From the NCBI RefSeq assembly GCF_000150955.2, contig NC_011683.1, forward strand, positions 124,001 through 188,000: a stretch of DNA of 64,000 nt, written 5' to 3'. How positions within the stretch are numbered: position 1 is the stretch's first letter; the number at the start of each line of letters is the position of its first letter. The position numbers and the translations under genes were made by a program. Below the pieces are notes generated by a model. The model did not search any database and was not told the origin of the DNA. It saw nothing but the letters and a program-made list of their open reading frames with translations. Source of the stretch: Phaeodactylum tricornutum CCAP 1055/1. Its lineage: Eukaryota > Bacillariophyta > Bacillariophyceae > Surirellales > Neidiaceae. Of this stretch, positions 41,907 through 52,800 are shown in pieces.

Positions 41907-42566
41907 ATGGAAGCTCCTCAAGAACGCAAAAGATCGTCCCGATCGAAAAAGAACAGGAACAAGAGCAAGAAAAACAGCAAGAGTGCCAGCGTCAGCAACA
42001 ATCCCAACATTAGCAAGAGTGCCAGCATCAACAACACCCCCAACCCCAGCGCCAGTAATACCCCCGGTCCCAGCATTGCTAGCATCCCCAGCCCCAGCAT
42101 CGCCAACACCCCCAGCCCCAGTATCACTGACACCCCCAACCCCAGTATCAGTATCACCCCCAACGCCAGCGATAGTAACAACCCCGGCCCCAGCGTCACC
42201 AACAGTCCCAGCAGCAGCCAGGGCATCAGCAAGAGCAGCAGCAAGAGTGGTAGCAAGAGCAGTAGCAAGAACAGCAGCAGCAAATCGAACAAGAAGATCA
42301 AAAAGTCCGGTGTCCGCACCAAGTTTCTGATTGAATCGCTGCGCAACGAGTACTATTCCCTACGCGAAGAGAACGACCGCCTCCGCGGTCTCGTGACGGG
42401 CAACCTGCCCGGACCAGCCGCCGAATCCATTCTGGCGACCTGCTTCGACGTGAACGCTCCTCGTGCGCAGTTGGACAACATTGACGAACTGGCTTCGAAA
42501 GTGTCCGGCTCGAATCTTGAAGACGACGACGATGAAGACGAAGAAAACGAAGCGGTTGGCTTTTGA
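41907..42566 (+). CDS. Ser/Pro/Asn repeat protein with leucine-zipper-like coiled coil
   Basis: 219 residues from the Met at 41907; the start is chosen because MEAPQERKRSSRSKKNRNK follows directly and the upstream in-frame codons look like 5' UTR. Layout: a Lys/Arg/Ser-rich basic head; eight copies of an 8-residue repeat of type NTPxPSIx (residues 43-106); a Ser/Lys run; then VRTKFLIESLRNEYYSLREENDRLRGLV in outline, with three leucines at heptad spacing. A conserved-looking block follows (NLPGPAAESILATCFD), and the protein ends in an acidic stretch (LEDDDDEDEENEAVGF). The basic region plus zipper resembles a bZIP dimeriser, but the exact bZIP DNA-contact motif is not present. A nuclear or regulatory role is only a guess. 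Confidence 0.75.
   Translation: MEAPQERKRSSRSKKNRNKSKKNSKSASVSNNPNISKSASINNTPNPSASNTPGPSIASIPSPSIANTPSPSITDTPNPSISITPNASDSNNPGPSVTNSPSSSQGISKSSSKSGSKSSSKNSSSKSNKKIKKSGVRTKFLIESLRNEYYSLREENDRLRGLVTGNLPGPAAESILATCFDVNAPRAQLDNIDELASKVSGSNLEDDDDEDEENEAVGF
42033..42224 (+). repeat. 24-bp coding minisatellite, about eight units
   Basis: In-frame 24-bp units encoding NTPNPSAS, NTPGPSIA, SIPSPSIA, NTPSPSIT, DTPNPSIS, ITPNASDS, NNPGPSVT and NSPSSSQG. Unit edges are clear, with single-base variants between copies, so the array has been maintained as a protein repeat and could vary in length between strains. Confidence 0.85.
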
Positions 42567-43465
42567 ACGCGATCGTTCAGCGACGACGTACTAGAGGGGT
42601 AGTGCGGAGCGCAATGGGAGGATTTCGGATCTCCGAAAACGGATACATACACCCTGTCGACCTGTCGCAACAGATTCCCGACAAGCAGAGTGGATTCTAC
42701 ACAAATTCATACAAACTTTCTTGTTTTTTACAATAAGCACGAACTGTCAAATCAAGTCTCACCTATTTTTGGGGGGCCCCTTCCTCCTAGTCTTCGAGTT
42801 CGGTCGACTCGTCCCCGCCCGAACACGCACGCGCGGTTGTCGGCTCTAGGTGTCTGGATCCGCCGTAATAGGGTAGCGCGGTCGGGCGGTCGGCAGGTTG
42901 AGGTTTCACCGGCAAGGGTGTTTGAAAATTCAAACGCCCTGCGGTCTGTAATGACCGGATAGGATTCCCAAATGCCCCGGAAATGGACATCGTGGGTAGA
43001 TATTTCACACAACCGTTCGTTACTCACGGTCCGTCATTCGCCGCGTGGAAGGTCATCCCGCAAAGTAGCAATAGTCTGTCCTTCTATCCGACGCGCACAG
43101 TTCAACAGGGTGGGGGGCGAACGGGTCGGATGCGGCGGAGGACTGGACTGAACCGACTCTTCCGGACATCCACCAACCCGCACCTGCGTCGGTTGCCCTA
43201 CGGAGCGTGGACCATGTACGCCACAAGGAACCAACGTACGGTACGGTTCGACTACACCCGTCGTAGTCCCATTCGCCGTTTGTTTGGTCTTCCAAAGGCC
43301 TTGGCCGTCCTTGCGTACACACGTGCCGAGATAGTGTTTGACCTGTCGAGAGCAAAGGGACACTAGACGAAAAAAGGAACGAACGAACGAATCAAGGACA
43401 AGCCGACGACTCCTTACTCTTACAATTGCGTTGTTGCGTTCAATTCCTACAGTCTTCTCGGTGTC
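42567..43465. other. Intergenic, 899 bp
   Basis: Between two rightward genes. It should contain the promoter of the CCCH-WD40 gene. No gene supported. Confidence 0.5.
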
Positions 43466-44925
43466 ATGTCGGGCTTTGGTGGAAACTACTCCGGGAGTAG
43501 CAATAACAATAACTACAATAGCGGCGGAGGTCGGGGGAGCGGTCGTGGTGGTGGTGGCAGCAGCGGGCGGTACTCCAACAGCAGCAGCAATTACCGGGGC
43601 GGACGCGGGCGTTCCAGTGGACGGTACAACAACAACAGCCACAGCCGTGGTAGTGGCGGCGGTGGACGTGGGGGACACGTCAATTACGGACCCGCGAAAT
43701 TCAAACCCTGCAAGGATTACACCACGAAAGGTTCCTGTAACAATTCCAACTGTAGTTACGCACACGTGGTCCAACTTCACGGTACCGTCAACGCAACGTC
43801 GCCCAAAAAGGATACGGAGCAAGCTAACAACAACAACAAGGTTACAGCAATAGTAGTAACAACAACACTACGGCGGCGGCCGTGACTTCGGTATCTATTT
43901 GGGAAAATAGCGGTGTCATCAAAATTTTCACCGGCTCCGACGATGGCTTTTGGAGACTCTGGAATACAGCCGGAGGTAATTTTGTCAAAGAATTCGAGTC
44001 ACCCATGAACGGACCCGTTTCGGTCGTACAAGTTGTCAACAACTTTCTGTTTTGCGGATTTGAAGCCGTGTCTCGTGCACTTCCCGACACATCGGTTGGT
44101 ATGGTACACGTGTGGAACTTGCAAAATCCATCCCAACCGCCTCTGGAATTGCACATGGCACCCTTGTTGCCCTACGCACACAACCAAGCCGTCACCGCCC
44201 TCACCATTACCACCGACGCGGGTCCACCCAAGGTTGTCTCCGGCAGTCGGGATGGATCAATCCGTGTCTGGACCTTTCGAGATAACGCCTTTGTGTTGGA
44301 AAGTGATATTCCCGGACACGCCCGGGAAATTACTGGCCTCGTACTCTTACCGGCCAACAATTTGTTATGGAGTTGCGCAATTGACGGCGCCATTCGCATT
44401 TGGGACGTCAGTCAGCCTGCCAAGGCAACCTGTCAATACGCTATCACGGCCGCACCGTCGCCACCGACGAATCCCCCCGCCCCGGGTGGGGCCGCTCCCT
44501 CCGCTGGCCACGGCCACACCGCTGCCGTCACGTCCTTGGTGAATTTCAGCAGCCCCGCCGGTGCCTTTATACTGAGTAGTAGTTTGGACGGAACCATTAA
44601 AGCCTGGAACGGGACAACGGGTGAGTGTGTAGCGAGCGAAACAAACGGCGAAGGCGTCGTGACCATGGTCGTTGCCCAGGACGCGCAAGGCAATCAAGTT
44701 CTACTGATTGGTACGGAATCAGGCAGTATCCTCTGCCGTAACCTAGTGCAAACACCCAAAGCACCGGCATTTTCCCTGCTCTTTATTATGACGAGTTTTT
44801 TTTCGGCTGGACATCAAGGAGCGGTCAAGGCAATTACGGCGGGACCCGCCGCTACCTTTTACACGGGAGGCGCCGACGGCAAACTGCTGGTGCTACAACT
44901 TACGGGCGACCTGCAATTGCAATAA
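43466..44925 (+). CDS. CCCH zinc-finger plus WD40-repeat protein (ZFWD type)
   Basis: Protein of about 466 residues if a 59-nt GT-AG intron at 43782-43840 is removed (phase 1, joining QLHG to YSNSS). Without it the first part (43466-43885) and the WD40 part (frame of 43882-44925) lie in different frames. The first part is a Gly/Asn/Arg-rich RGG region, then a CCCH finger with spacing C-x8-C-x4-C-x3-H (CKDYTTKGSC ... CSYAH). The second part has WD40 repeats: FTGSDDGFWRLWNT, VSGSRDGSIRVWTF, WSCAIDGAIRIWDV, LSSSLDGTIKAWNG and YTGGADGKLLVL. CCCH finger followed by WD40 matches plant ZFWD proteins, thought to bind RNA. The intron lacks a pyrimidine tract, so a sequencing slip in the AAC run is the alternative. 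Confidence 0.82.
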
Positions 44926-45451
44926 AACAGAAACTTTAAAGCCCGGGATAATTTACTGTAAACGACTTCACATTTCGTTTACTCGTTGGCGTATAGAGTT
45001 GGATAGAAGGAATCATACTACCTCTCGAGTGGAAAGGTATTATTATACTCGAAATTGTTTCCTTCGCGGTCGCGTCAGCGCATTGCGGTAGGTACGGCGA
45101 CCGGGTATCCGCGAATCATACGAGTCCTCCCATCGCCGGCAAATTTTGTCACTCGTGAATGACGTTGACACCCACGAATCGTTAGAAAGGCTTCGTCATC
45201 CATCGCTTCCACTACTTCACCGACACAACCGAAGGAAAACCAGCTCGTTGGAATCCCTTTGACATCGGACATTGATGATTCGTATCTTTGCGGCGTTGGT
45301 GGGTGGGACGAAGGAAAAACATCCTCTCGACGCGGCGAAAACAATTCGCGAGCGAACTATCTATACACCGCCACAAATCTCGTCACCGCCTTCGCGACGT
45401 GTTTTCTCCTCAATTCGTAAATATCGCTATAGATCAAAGGAGTGAATCGTC
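44926..45451. other. Intergenic, 526 bp
   Basis: Holds the 3' region of the ZFWD gene and the promoter of isocitrate lyase. A leftward frame at 45075-45344 has no recognisable product and no splice support; I do not call it. Confidence 0.5.
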
Positions 45452-47415
45452 ATGAAATTTACGGTGGCTTCCATCAGTGGTAGCAGCAGTGCATCTCCCA
45501 CCAGCAATGGTGCCACAAAGGAAGACGTTGCCAAGCCCAAGATTCCCCGGGGCCTTCGTGCTTTGCCAGCCGCTGCCGCGTCGAGCCGAGTTTCGCCCGG
45601 GTCGGAGCTTGGAATGCTTCGATCCGAGGCATCTTCCATTGACCAGTGGTGGAAAGATCCGCGTTGGAAGAATACCACTCGAGTGTACTCCTGTAAGTCC
45701 AATCAGATGTCCATTGCTCTCTTGCCGTACCCATTCTGCATAGAGCAAGCTTCTTACCTAAACTCTCTTCTCATAACTCCCGACAGCAACGGACGTGGCT
45801 TGCTTGCGTCCTTCGGCTCAGGCACGCAATAATCTTCGCCAAGCCCCAGGCGTGTCCTTTTCTTCCCAGCAGTCGGACAAACTCTGGAGTCTTTTGGTCC
45901 AGTTGCAAGCCCGCAAGGGCTACTCGCATACCTTTGGCGCACTCGATCCGGTCCAGGTTACGCAAATGGCACCGCATCTCAGCAGTATTTACGTTTCTGG
46001 CTGGCAGTGTTCGAGTACGGCGTCGTCGACGAACGAACCGGGTCCAGACTTTGCCGATTACCCCATGAACACGGTCCCGAACAAGGTCGATCAGTTGGTC
46101 CGGGCGCAACTGCACCACGATCGACGTCAACAACAGGAGCGCAGCGAAGCACTTTTGGCGGGTAAGGATCCGGGACAGCCCGTCGATTACTTGCGACCCA
46201 TTGTGGCGGACGCGGATACCGGACACGGCGGCCTGTCAGCAGTGATGAAACTCACCAAGCTCATGGTGGAAGCGGGTGCGGCGGGTATGCATTTGGAAGA
46301 TCAGAAACCCGGCACGAAAAAGTGCGGACACATGGGCGGCAAAGTTCTGGTGTCGACGCAGGAACACATTGATCGCCTCGTGGCGTCACGCTTGGCCTCC
46401 GATATTCTCGGCGTCAACTTGATTTTGGTAGCCCGTACCGATGCCGAAGCGGCAACTTTGTTGGATAGCAACATTGATGGCCGGGACCACCCGTTTATTC
46501 TCGGGGTCACTACTCCAGGAATGCCGACGTTGCAAGACGCCGTGGCGAAAGCTCCTGCTGGACAGGCCAACCAGGTCACTACGGAATGGACCAAGCAGGC
46601 TAATCTTATGACTTTTGGCGAGGCTGTCTTGGCGACAATTCAGCGTTCATCAAAGCCCGCCTACCAAAAGCGCCAGATGGAGCAACGTTGGATGGCTTCC
46701 AATCCCAATACGCTCAGCAATGCTCAAGCCCGCCGTATGGCAGACGAAATTCTTGGACAAGCGAATGCTGTACGTTGAAAGGCATCTAAAAAAGCTCCAC
46801 ATTTTGCCATTCCAGGCTCTTTTTCTCACGAGCTATTTTCTTGTTTGTCTCCAACAGGTCAATTTCGACTGGGAATCATGTCGGGTCCGCGAAGGTTACT
46901 ACCAGTTGCGCCCTGGCATTGAATATTGCATCCAACGTGCAATCGCGTACGCTCCGTACGCAGACCTTATCTGGATGGAAACCAAGATTCCCGCCATTGA
47001 CGATGCTGCGCAGTTCAGTCGTGGCGTCCACGCTGTACACCCCCACCAAATGCTGGCCTACAATTTGAGCCCCAGTTTCAACTGGGACGCATCAGGCATG
47101 ACAGATTCACAAATCGCGTCGTTCAATGATGATTTGGGTCGTTTGGGGTATGTCTGGCAGTTTATCACACTGGCCGGTTTCCACGGCAACGGCCTTGTTA
47201 TGACGAAACTTGCTCGGGCGTATGGAGATCGGGGTATGATAGCTTACGTCGAGCAGATCCAACGCCAGGAACGCATCCACAAAGTGGAGCTATTGACACA
47301 TCAAAAGTGGTCGGGCGCCGAGCTCGTTGACCAAATGGTAAACGTCGCATCCGGAGGTGTTTCTTCGACGGCCGCCATGGGTGCGGGGGTGACCGAAGCT
47401 CAATTCGGTCATTAA
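45452..47415 (+). CDS. Isocitrate lyase (glyoxylate cycle)
   Basis: Cleaves isocitrate to succinate and glyoxylate. 593 residues in three exons: 45452-45692, 45787-46769 and 46858-47415. The introns are 94 and 88 bp (GTAAGT...GACAG and GTACGT...AACAG; phases 1 and 0). The active-site motif KKCGHMGGK has its cysteine at residue 260. Also present are [12 protein letters not shown] (metal site), [12 protein letters not shown], and [15 protein letters not shown] with [12 protein letters not shown]. The length suits the eukaryotic type. The C-terminus AQFGH is not a peroxisomal SKL signal. The N-terminal 50 residues ([16 protein letters not shown]) are Ser/Ala-rich with few acids, so a mitochondrial presequence is possible. 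Confidence 0.95.
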
Positions 47416-47806
47416 TTGTGAATATACTGAGGCGTCTTCCAGTATCCTACGCCAGGAAACCCGACAACAATAGGTGGATTTAGTGACATAACACGTATTC
47501 TAGGTAGGATGATTGATGGTAACAATAAGCTGCGAGACACTTATTTGAAAAACGATGCCTGGAATCAGTGTTTACAGTTAGTGCACGTTGTAGAATCTTG
47601 TATGTACCATAAACTTTCAATAATGTGTTCACGTATAGAGAAGGAAAATCTGCATTCACTTCGAGAAGAAAAAATATAGGGGTTTCGCGAGTTGACACCA
47701 TTGCGACTTTTGCAAAAGCCACTATAGGTAGATTGCGAATTGGACCTCGAAGCATCTTCGATTACCGATCTAGTCCTGCTGGTGGTGAATTTCGTGGTGA
47801 CAACGG
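47416..47806. other. Convergent intergenic region, 391 bp
   Basis: Lies between the ends of the isocitrate lyase and poly(A) polymerase genes. It should carry both 3' UTRs. No gene seen. Confidence 0.5.
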
Positions 47807-50239
47807 TCAGGACCAGTGCTCGAGACCTTCTTGTAACGTACAGGTGCTGTGTTGTGTTACAGGAGCGGTGGAAGTCGCCTCTGCCAATAGTGCTCGGGTG
47901 TCGTAAGCGTCTTCGGCTGCGTATTCGTCCTCGAAACTGGCTTCAGTTGCCGCATCTCCATCAGTACTAATGCTGCCAAAGCGACCCTTTTTCGCCGGCG
48001 ACACCAAATCGCGCAACGGAGGGGGTCCAGGAGTAGACACACTGGCAGCCGTCGCAGCGTTGAGGACGGGTGATTCGTTTTCTTTACTGGGCACCGCGGT
48101 TTCGTTTTGCGTCAACGCAGCGGGACTGGTTTCATGGTACTTCTTGCGGATAACCGGCGTTTGATGTTGTAGCAATTGCTGCTGTTGGTCTTCTTGAGCG
48201 ATTTCATCCAAGACAAATCGGGGCAAGTTTGGCAAGGTCACGTGCCCTAGACTCAGATCCATCGAACTGTCCCGACCAATCCAACCGTTGACCTGTCGCA
48301 AAAAATCCAATGTCAAGGTCCGGACATCCGCCGTGTCCACGTGAGAGGCGAAACGCAGTCCGATGAAAAAGTGCGCTTCACGAAGTCCATTCAGTTCATC
48401 GTATGGAGCGATTGGGACGTTGCGGTAAAAGAATCGACCGTGGGGCCACGCATGCGAGTCCGGCGTTTCCAAACTCGAAATCAGTACGCGGAGACGACTT
48501 TCTACGAGACGGAACCACGTCACAAAGGCCTCTCCTTGCGGGGCACGTATCGTTGCGTGGACGTAATGCTGATGCCGAAAGACCCAGCCCGCATTGAGGC
48601 TCCATAGTCGATGCCACGGAATTTTGCGTCGGACGGGAACTCCCCGATTGTACGTGGTGTGTGATCGATCCACCCAACGAGCAATCTTATGGGCAGTGTA
48701 TTGCAAAGCTTCCGTCATCCGACGGAGTTGCGGCAAGGCTACGTTGTAGGATGAGTTCATAACGGGATAAGCCGGAGTCAGGATGGGACATACGTGGAGA
48801 CCGTCCCGAATGTGGATAGCGGGATTCCAAGACGGCAACACAGCGGCACCCGGCGGCGGCGTCGTGATACTAGCGTCGTTCAGATCAATCAAGCTCACGG
48901 GCGTAGGCCACTTCCAGTTCGCGAATGTCTCAAAAAAGAGTTGCACGGTATCAGCGATGGAAGATTCTGGATATGCTCGACACACGTAGGCGACAAGTAT
49001 TGCCCAATTGACCCCGCCCCAAAAGCCCAGTACATTACTGTAAACACCCTGAGCTCGAGCCCAGGCCTTGACCATAAGCAGCACCATTTGGAAACGTTCC
49101 AAACCTACTGGTATAACTAGATCTAGCAGTGTTTGCGTAACCCGTGCGCCATTGAGGGAGCGGACTCCCGCAGGATCTTGATCACACAAGTCGGAATCGT
49201 CAATACGGTAGTATAGAGCTGTTGTTGTTGTTGTCGATGCTTGTTCATTGGTGTGTGGCTCTTCAAATTTGGGGTAAATGGAACCACCAGCGCCTGCTTC
49301 CGCGTCAACTCCCGGCTGCCACGGGGGCAAGTGTTGCGGAAGGGTCATCCGCGAGTCGGCCTTCATTGATGATTGCTGACGCCAGGCGATGAGTTTCGTG
49401 GGATCGGCCACACTGACAAACAACATATCCATGGGTAGCGAGGACGCGTACTGGCACTTGAGCACGGGAGTGTACGCGGTGGGAATGGCGTGAATCTGGG
49501 TAAAGGTATTTTGGCTACCGTTAGCGGGGGTGGACAGGAGTTCCACGAAACTGGTAAAGAATTCGTTGCGGGAACAGTGTGGTGGCGCGATTACGAGAAC
49601 GTCTAGATCGGAAGATCCCGGTCGGTGCACCCCCAGACGGTACGATCCAAAGGGAACGATTGTCGGATAGACTGAGAGTTGATCCCGCGACATACCACTA
49701 GTCGAGGTCATTACCGAAGCGGCTAGTGTTCCCGCCCACTGAGCGAGTAGTCGAGTCAGGTCATCCATAGCGTCTCGACGCACACGTTCCTCCTGTGGAT
49801 GGGCTGGAAAACTATCCTTCCAGATTTGCCGAAAGCGTGCGCTTTCCACACCATTGTGGAGTTCTTGTTGTTGTTGTTGTAACAACGAGCCGGAGGAAGA
49901 TTCCTCTCCTTGTGTGGTCTTTTGTAGCGCCAAACGTCGATTTCTTCGACGACGACTCCGGTGACTGGCACGGGAAGAAGTTCGACTGTTGTTCCCGTCT
50001 TCACTCGTACTGCTGTGTTGACTACTGCCAACGGAACTATTACAGGAAGTATTTGGGATCGACATTGCGGCGTGGATAGGACTTCCGGTACCGGCAACGG
50101 AGGCGGGAGAAGTGACGGACGGGGAATATGATCCCGTCATGTACACTGCTTCTCGCGGTCTCCTTTTCACTACGTTCGGATCTTTCTTTTGGTAGAGAAA
50201 GATCGTTTGTGAGGATGATGATGATGTGAATTGCCCCAA
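47807..50239 (-). CDS. Nuclear poly(A) polymerase
   Basis: Single-exon 810-residue protein that adds poly(A) tails to pre-mRNA. The nucleotidyltransferase core has FGSYRLGVHRPGSSDLDVLV near residue 210, giving two catalytic Asp, with the third in LPMDMLFVSV. The central domain carries LNGARVTQTLLDLV and VLLMVKAWARAQGVYSNVLGFWGG, the canonical PAP-alpha sequence, followed by FANWKWPTPVSL. The C-terminal RNA-binding domain lies around residues 560-690. The first about 150 residues are Ser/Arg-rich and low-complexity (SRASHRSRRRRNRRLAL), probably disordered with a nuclear localisation signal. The C-terminal 100 residues are also disordered. Start Met1 is kept; Met34 (MTGSYSPS) is an alternative. 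Confidence 0.92.
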   Translation of the reverse strand: MGQFTSSSSSQTIFLYQKKDPNVVKRRPREAVYMTGSYSPSVTSPASVAGTGSPIHAAMSIPNTSCNSSVGSSQHSSTSEDGNNSRTSSRASHRSRRRRNRRLALQKTTQGEESSSGSLLQQQQQELHNGVESARFRQIWKDSFPAHPQEERVRRDAMDDLTRLLAQWAGTLAASVMTSTSGMSRDQLSVYPTIVPFGSYRLGVHRPGSSDLDVLVIAPPHCSRNEFFTSFVELLSTPANGSQNTFTQIHAIPTAYTPVLKCQYASSLPMDMLFVSVADPTKLIAWRQQSSMKADSRMTLPQHLPPWQPGVDAEAGAGGSIYPKFEEPHTNEQASTTTTTALYYRIDDSDLCDQDPAGVRSLNGARVTQTLLDLVIPVGLERFQMVLLMVKAWARAQGVYSNVLGFWGGVNWAILVAYVCRAYPESSIADTVQLFFETFANWKWPTPVSLIDLNDASITTPPPGAAVLPSWNPAIHIRDGLHVCPILTPAYPVMNSSYNVALPQLRRMTEALQYTAHKIARWVDRSHTTYNRGVPVRRKIPWHRLWSLNAGWVFRHQHYVHATIRAPQGEAFVTWFRLVESRLRVLISSLETPDSHAWPHGRFFYRNVPIAPYDELNGLREAHFFIGLRFASHVDTADVRTLTLDFLRQVNGWIGRDSSMDLSLGHVTLPNLPRFVLDEIAQEDQQQQLLQHQTPVIRKKYHETSPAALTQNETAVPSKENESPVLNAATAASVSTPGPPPLRDLVSPAKKGRFGSISTDGDAATEASFEDEYAAEDAYDTRALLAEATSTAPVTQHSTCTLQEGLEHWS

Positions 50240-50898
50240 CGAACGTTTGGTCGGTCTGATAGGTGGTGGGTTTGACGTGGATCGAATGCGGGTGGTTGTT
50301 CTGTGCGGACAACAGTGAATAGAGACTTACGATTGAGGCAGCTCGGGCTAGTAGACGATGAATGATCAAGATTCGGAGATGCTGATATCATCCAGTGAAC
50401 CAAGAGAAAAAGACATAGGGATCCAGAAAGTACGGGAAGAAAATTACTTATGGGAAAGTCGTTGGGATTCGGTACGGGGATGTTCGACAGCTGTGCTATC
50501 GTTCGGGATCCAATAGAAACGGCAATTCAACTACTAGCTAGTGCCCCCCTATGTCGCATCGTGGTGCAATCCTGGCCGAGGCCGGAGATCCGGCCAGACT
50601 AGCTACCTACCTATATTTGGTATTGTGACACAATATCTGTCACACATTGTCAAGACAGAAACGACTCGGTTGTCCCGATTGTGGAATGCTGTGGAGTAGT
50701 AGGTTTTCGTTGCTAGTAGCGGGTAGGGCCAATCATCGGGTCATTCCCTGATGTCATAGCGACAAAAACAAAGGTGCCGAACGTCCGGTCACCCCGTCGG
50801 ACCAAACGACCTCTGCCATGGTCCACTTTTGCGAAACGCGGACCATGGCGTGACTTGCCCTCGCGTCCGTCTCCCACCAACGTCATTGATAAAGACAC
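50240..50898. other. Divergent intergenic region, 659 bp
   Basis: Separates the divergent poly(A) polymerase and sulfotransferase-like genes. No gene supported. Confidence 0.5.
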
Positions 50899-52609
50899 TT
50901 GCATTGCGTCGCCCTGAATCCATCCACTTCGATTGCGGTCAAACCAACAAAAAGCATGATCCTCGTGCCGCAAACCGACGTGCACGCGGACGGGGGATCG
51001 GAGGACCCGTCCAAGGCCACGCCACTCAGCAGTCGTACTGTCCGCATACCCCAAACTGTCCGAACGAACCAGCGCGCTCGACTTCGGCAACCCCCCGGTA
51101 TCGCGGCTACAGTATCCCAAAAGCCAACACCGAGTCCACTCTGGACCTTCTTGCTACTGGGACTGGTGTTTTGCCTGTTGGATTTTGCCTACATTTTCAA
51201 ATTCGTCATGGACGATCGATTCTATGACGGCCCGCAACCCACGCCTCTCGTTGATCGGAACAACACCAGAGTACCTGGAAAGTCGGATTTTCTAATGCAA
51301 GCACCGCTCATGCCTGATCTTGCAGACGACGAGAACGACAGATCGAGAGACGAGTCCGAAGATACGCAAGAAGATGTCAAAAGCGATGCGGAGGATAGCG
51401 AAGAAGCCGACATGCCATCCACACAAGAAAAGCAAAAAGACACGGCAGGAGTGAAACCTGCCCTCCGTAAGAACGTTCCGAATCACGATGTCGAGACACC
51501 CGCATTTCACGTTGACTTCGACCCATTATCGGAAAGCAGCCACATTCTCAATCTTCTACATGAAGCTGGCGTCGAGCTCAATGCCGAAACGTACGCTCGT
51601 CTCCCGCAATGGTCCGATGTAACTGCATTGTATGGTTCAAAGCCTGTCTTTGTTGGATTGGAAAGCTGCAAGCGGTTCCAGTCGATGGGCATTGCTGCCG
51701 ATCATTTCGTATCGGTTGCCGGTACATTCAATACAGGCACCAACGCCTTGTCGGAAAATCTCATTGCCAACTGCCACATGCCCAAACGCATCAAAAAGTA
51801 CGGCGCGCGAAATCGTGGGGTGCGCTGGCAAGTGAACTGGGGCAAACATACGCCAGTTGGGGACGAACAGTTTCGCCAAGGTCATCGGACTTACAACACT
51901 ACCGATCCTAGCTTGGCAACGGACAACATCTTTCCCGGTGTTGCAATCCGGGATCCCTACAAATGGATGCAGAGTATGTGCCGACACGAGTACGGAGCTA
52001 GATGGCGGCACGACAAATCTCGGCACTGCCCCAATCTAGTACCGAACAATGAGGATCGCGCAGCATTCCCAGTTTTGCGACCGCTCAACGTGACCAGCGT
52101 GCCCGTTCGGGTCGTGTACGCGGAATTTGAGCGACATCACGCCAGTCTAGCGCATTTTTGGAACGATTGGTACCAGGAATACGTCAACGCAACGTTTCCT
52201 CGGTTGCTTGTAAGGTGCGTACATGTGTAGAAGGTGTGCCTTGATTGATTTCAGCTTGAGACGGCGCTTGACTCATTCGCATCGGTTGCTGTTTCTCTAC
52301 AGGTTCGAGGATTTAGTCTTCCATCCCCAACTCGTCACAAAAACGGTTTGCGAATGTGCCGGCGGAGAAATGAACAAGCGCCCATTCAAGTATATTGTGG
52401 AATCGGCCAAGGTCGGCAGCGCACATGGTCCTGAAAAAGCCAAGACGAGCTATGTAGACGCTATCGTCAAGTACGGTACCGAAAAATCGCGATATGACGG
52501 TTTTGAGCCGGCAGATTTAGCATATTTACGCAAGCATTTGAACGCTAACCTGATGCAGCTGTTTGGCTACAAATACCATGACAGTACTTTGGAAGAGGAG
52601 GAAGAATAG
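50899..52609 (+). CDS. Sulfotransferase-like type II membrane protein
   Basis: 540 residues from 50899, or 521 from the Met at 50956. Exon 1 ends at 52214; the 88-bp intron 52215-52302 (GTGCGT...CTACAG, phase 2) rebuilds an Arg in LLVRFEDLVFHP. One membrane segment (LWTFLLLGLVFCLLDFAYIF) is followed by an acidic stem and a lumenal domain. That domain has a P-loop-like SVAGTFNTGTNALSENL and NIFPGVAIRDPYKWMQSM, which fit the PAPS-binding 5' and 3' sites of Golgi sulfotransferases. VRFEDLVFHP is a third typical block. The family transfers sulfate to sugars or proteins; the substrate here is unknown. Seven Glu/Asp-rich residues end the protein. Confidence 0.72.
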
Positions 52610-52800
52610 AAACGGAAGATGCAAAGGAGCTGTTGTAGCCAGTTCCGGAAGAATGGAAGCTACAATATTGTAGCACGGCGGGGTCAAAGAGGCGCAGATA
52701 GCAATGTCGACTGCAAAACGGTGTTATTTATCTGCCACTGCGTTGGAAGATTTGTCGATGTTCATTGCACCAGGAATTTCAGAGATAAGAATGAAACACA

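Noticed and set aside
41918-42346. Leftward frame rich in Leu over the repeat protein
   Set aside because: It is the antisense reading of the Ser/Pro/Asn coding repeats; poly-Leu is expected from that composition.
43034-43822. Long leftward frame, Thr/Val/Ala-rich
   Set aside because: It is antisense to the Gly/Asn-rich start of the ZFWD gene; the sense strand has a zinc finger and WD40 repeats.
45075-45344. Leftward 89-codon frame upstream of isocitrate lyase
   Set aside because: Short, no homology I can recognise and no splice partners.
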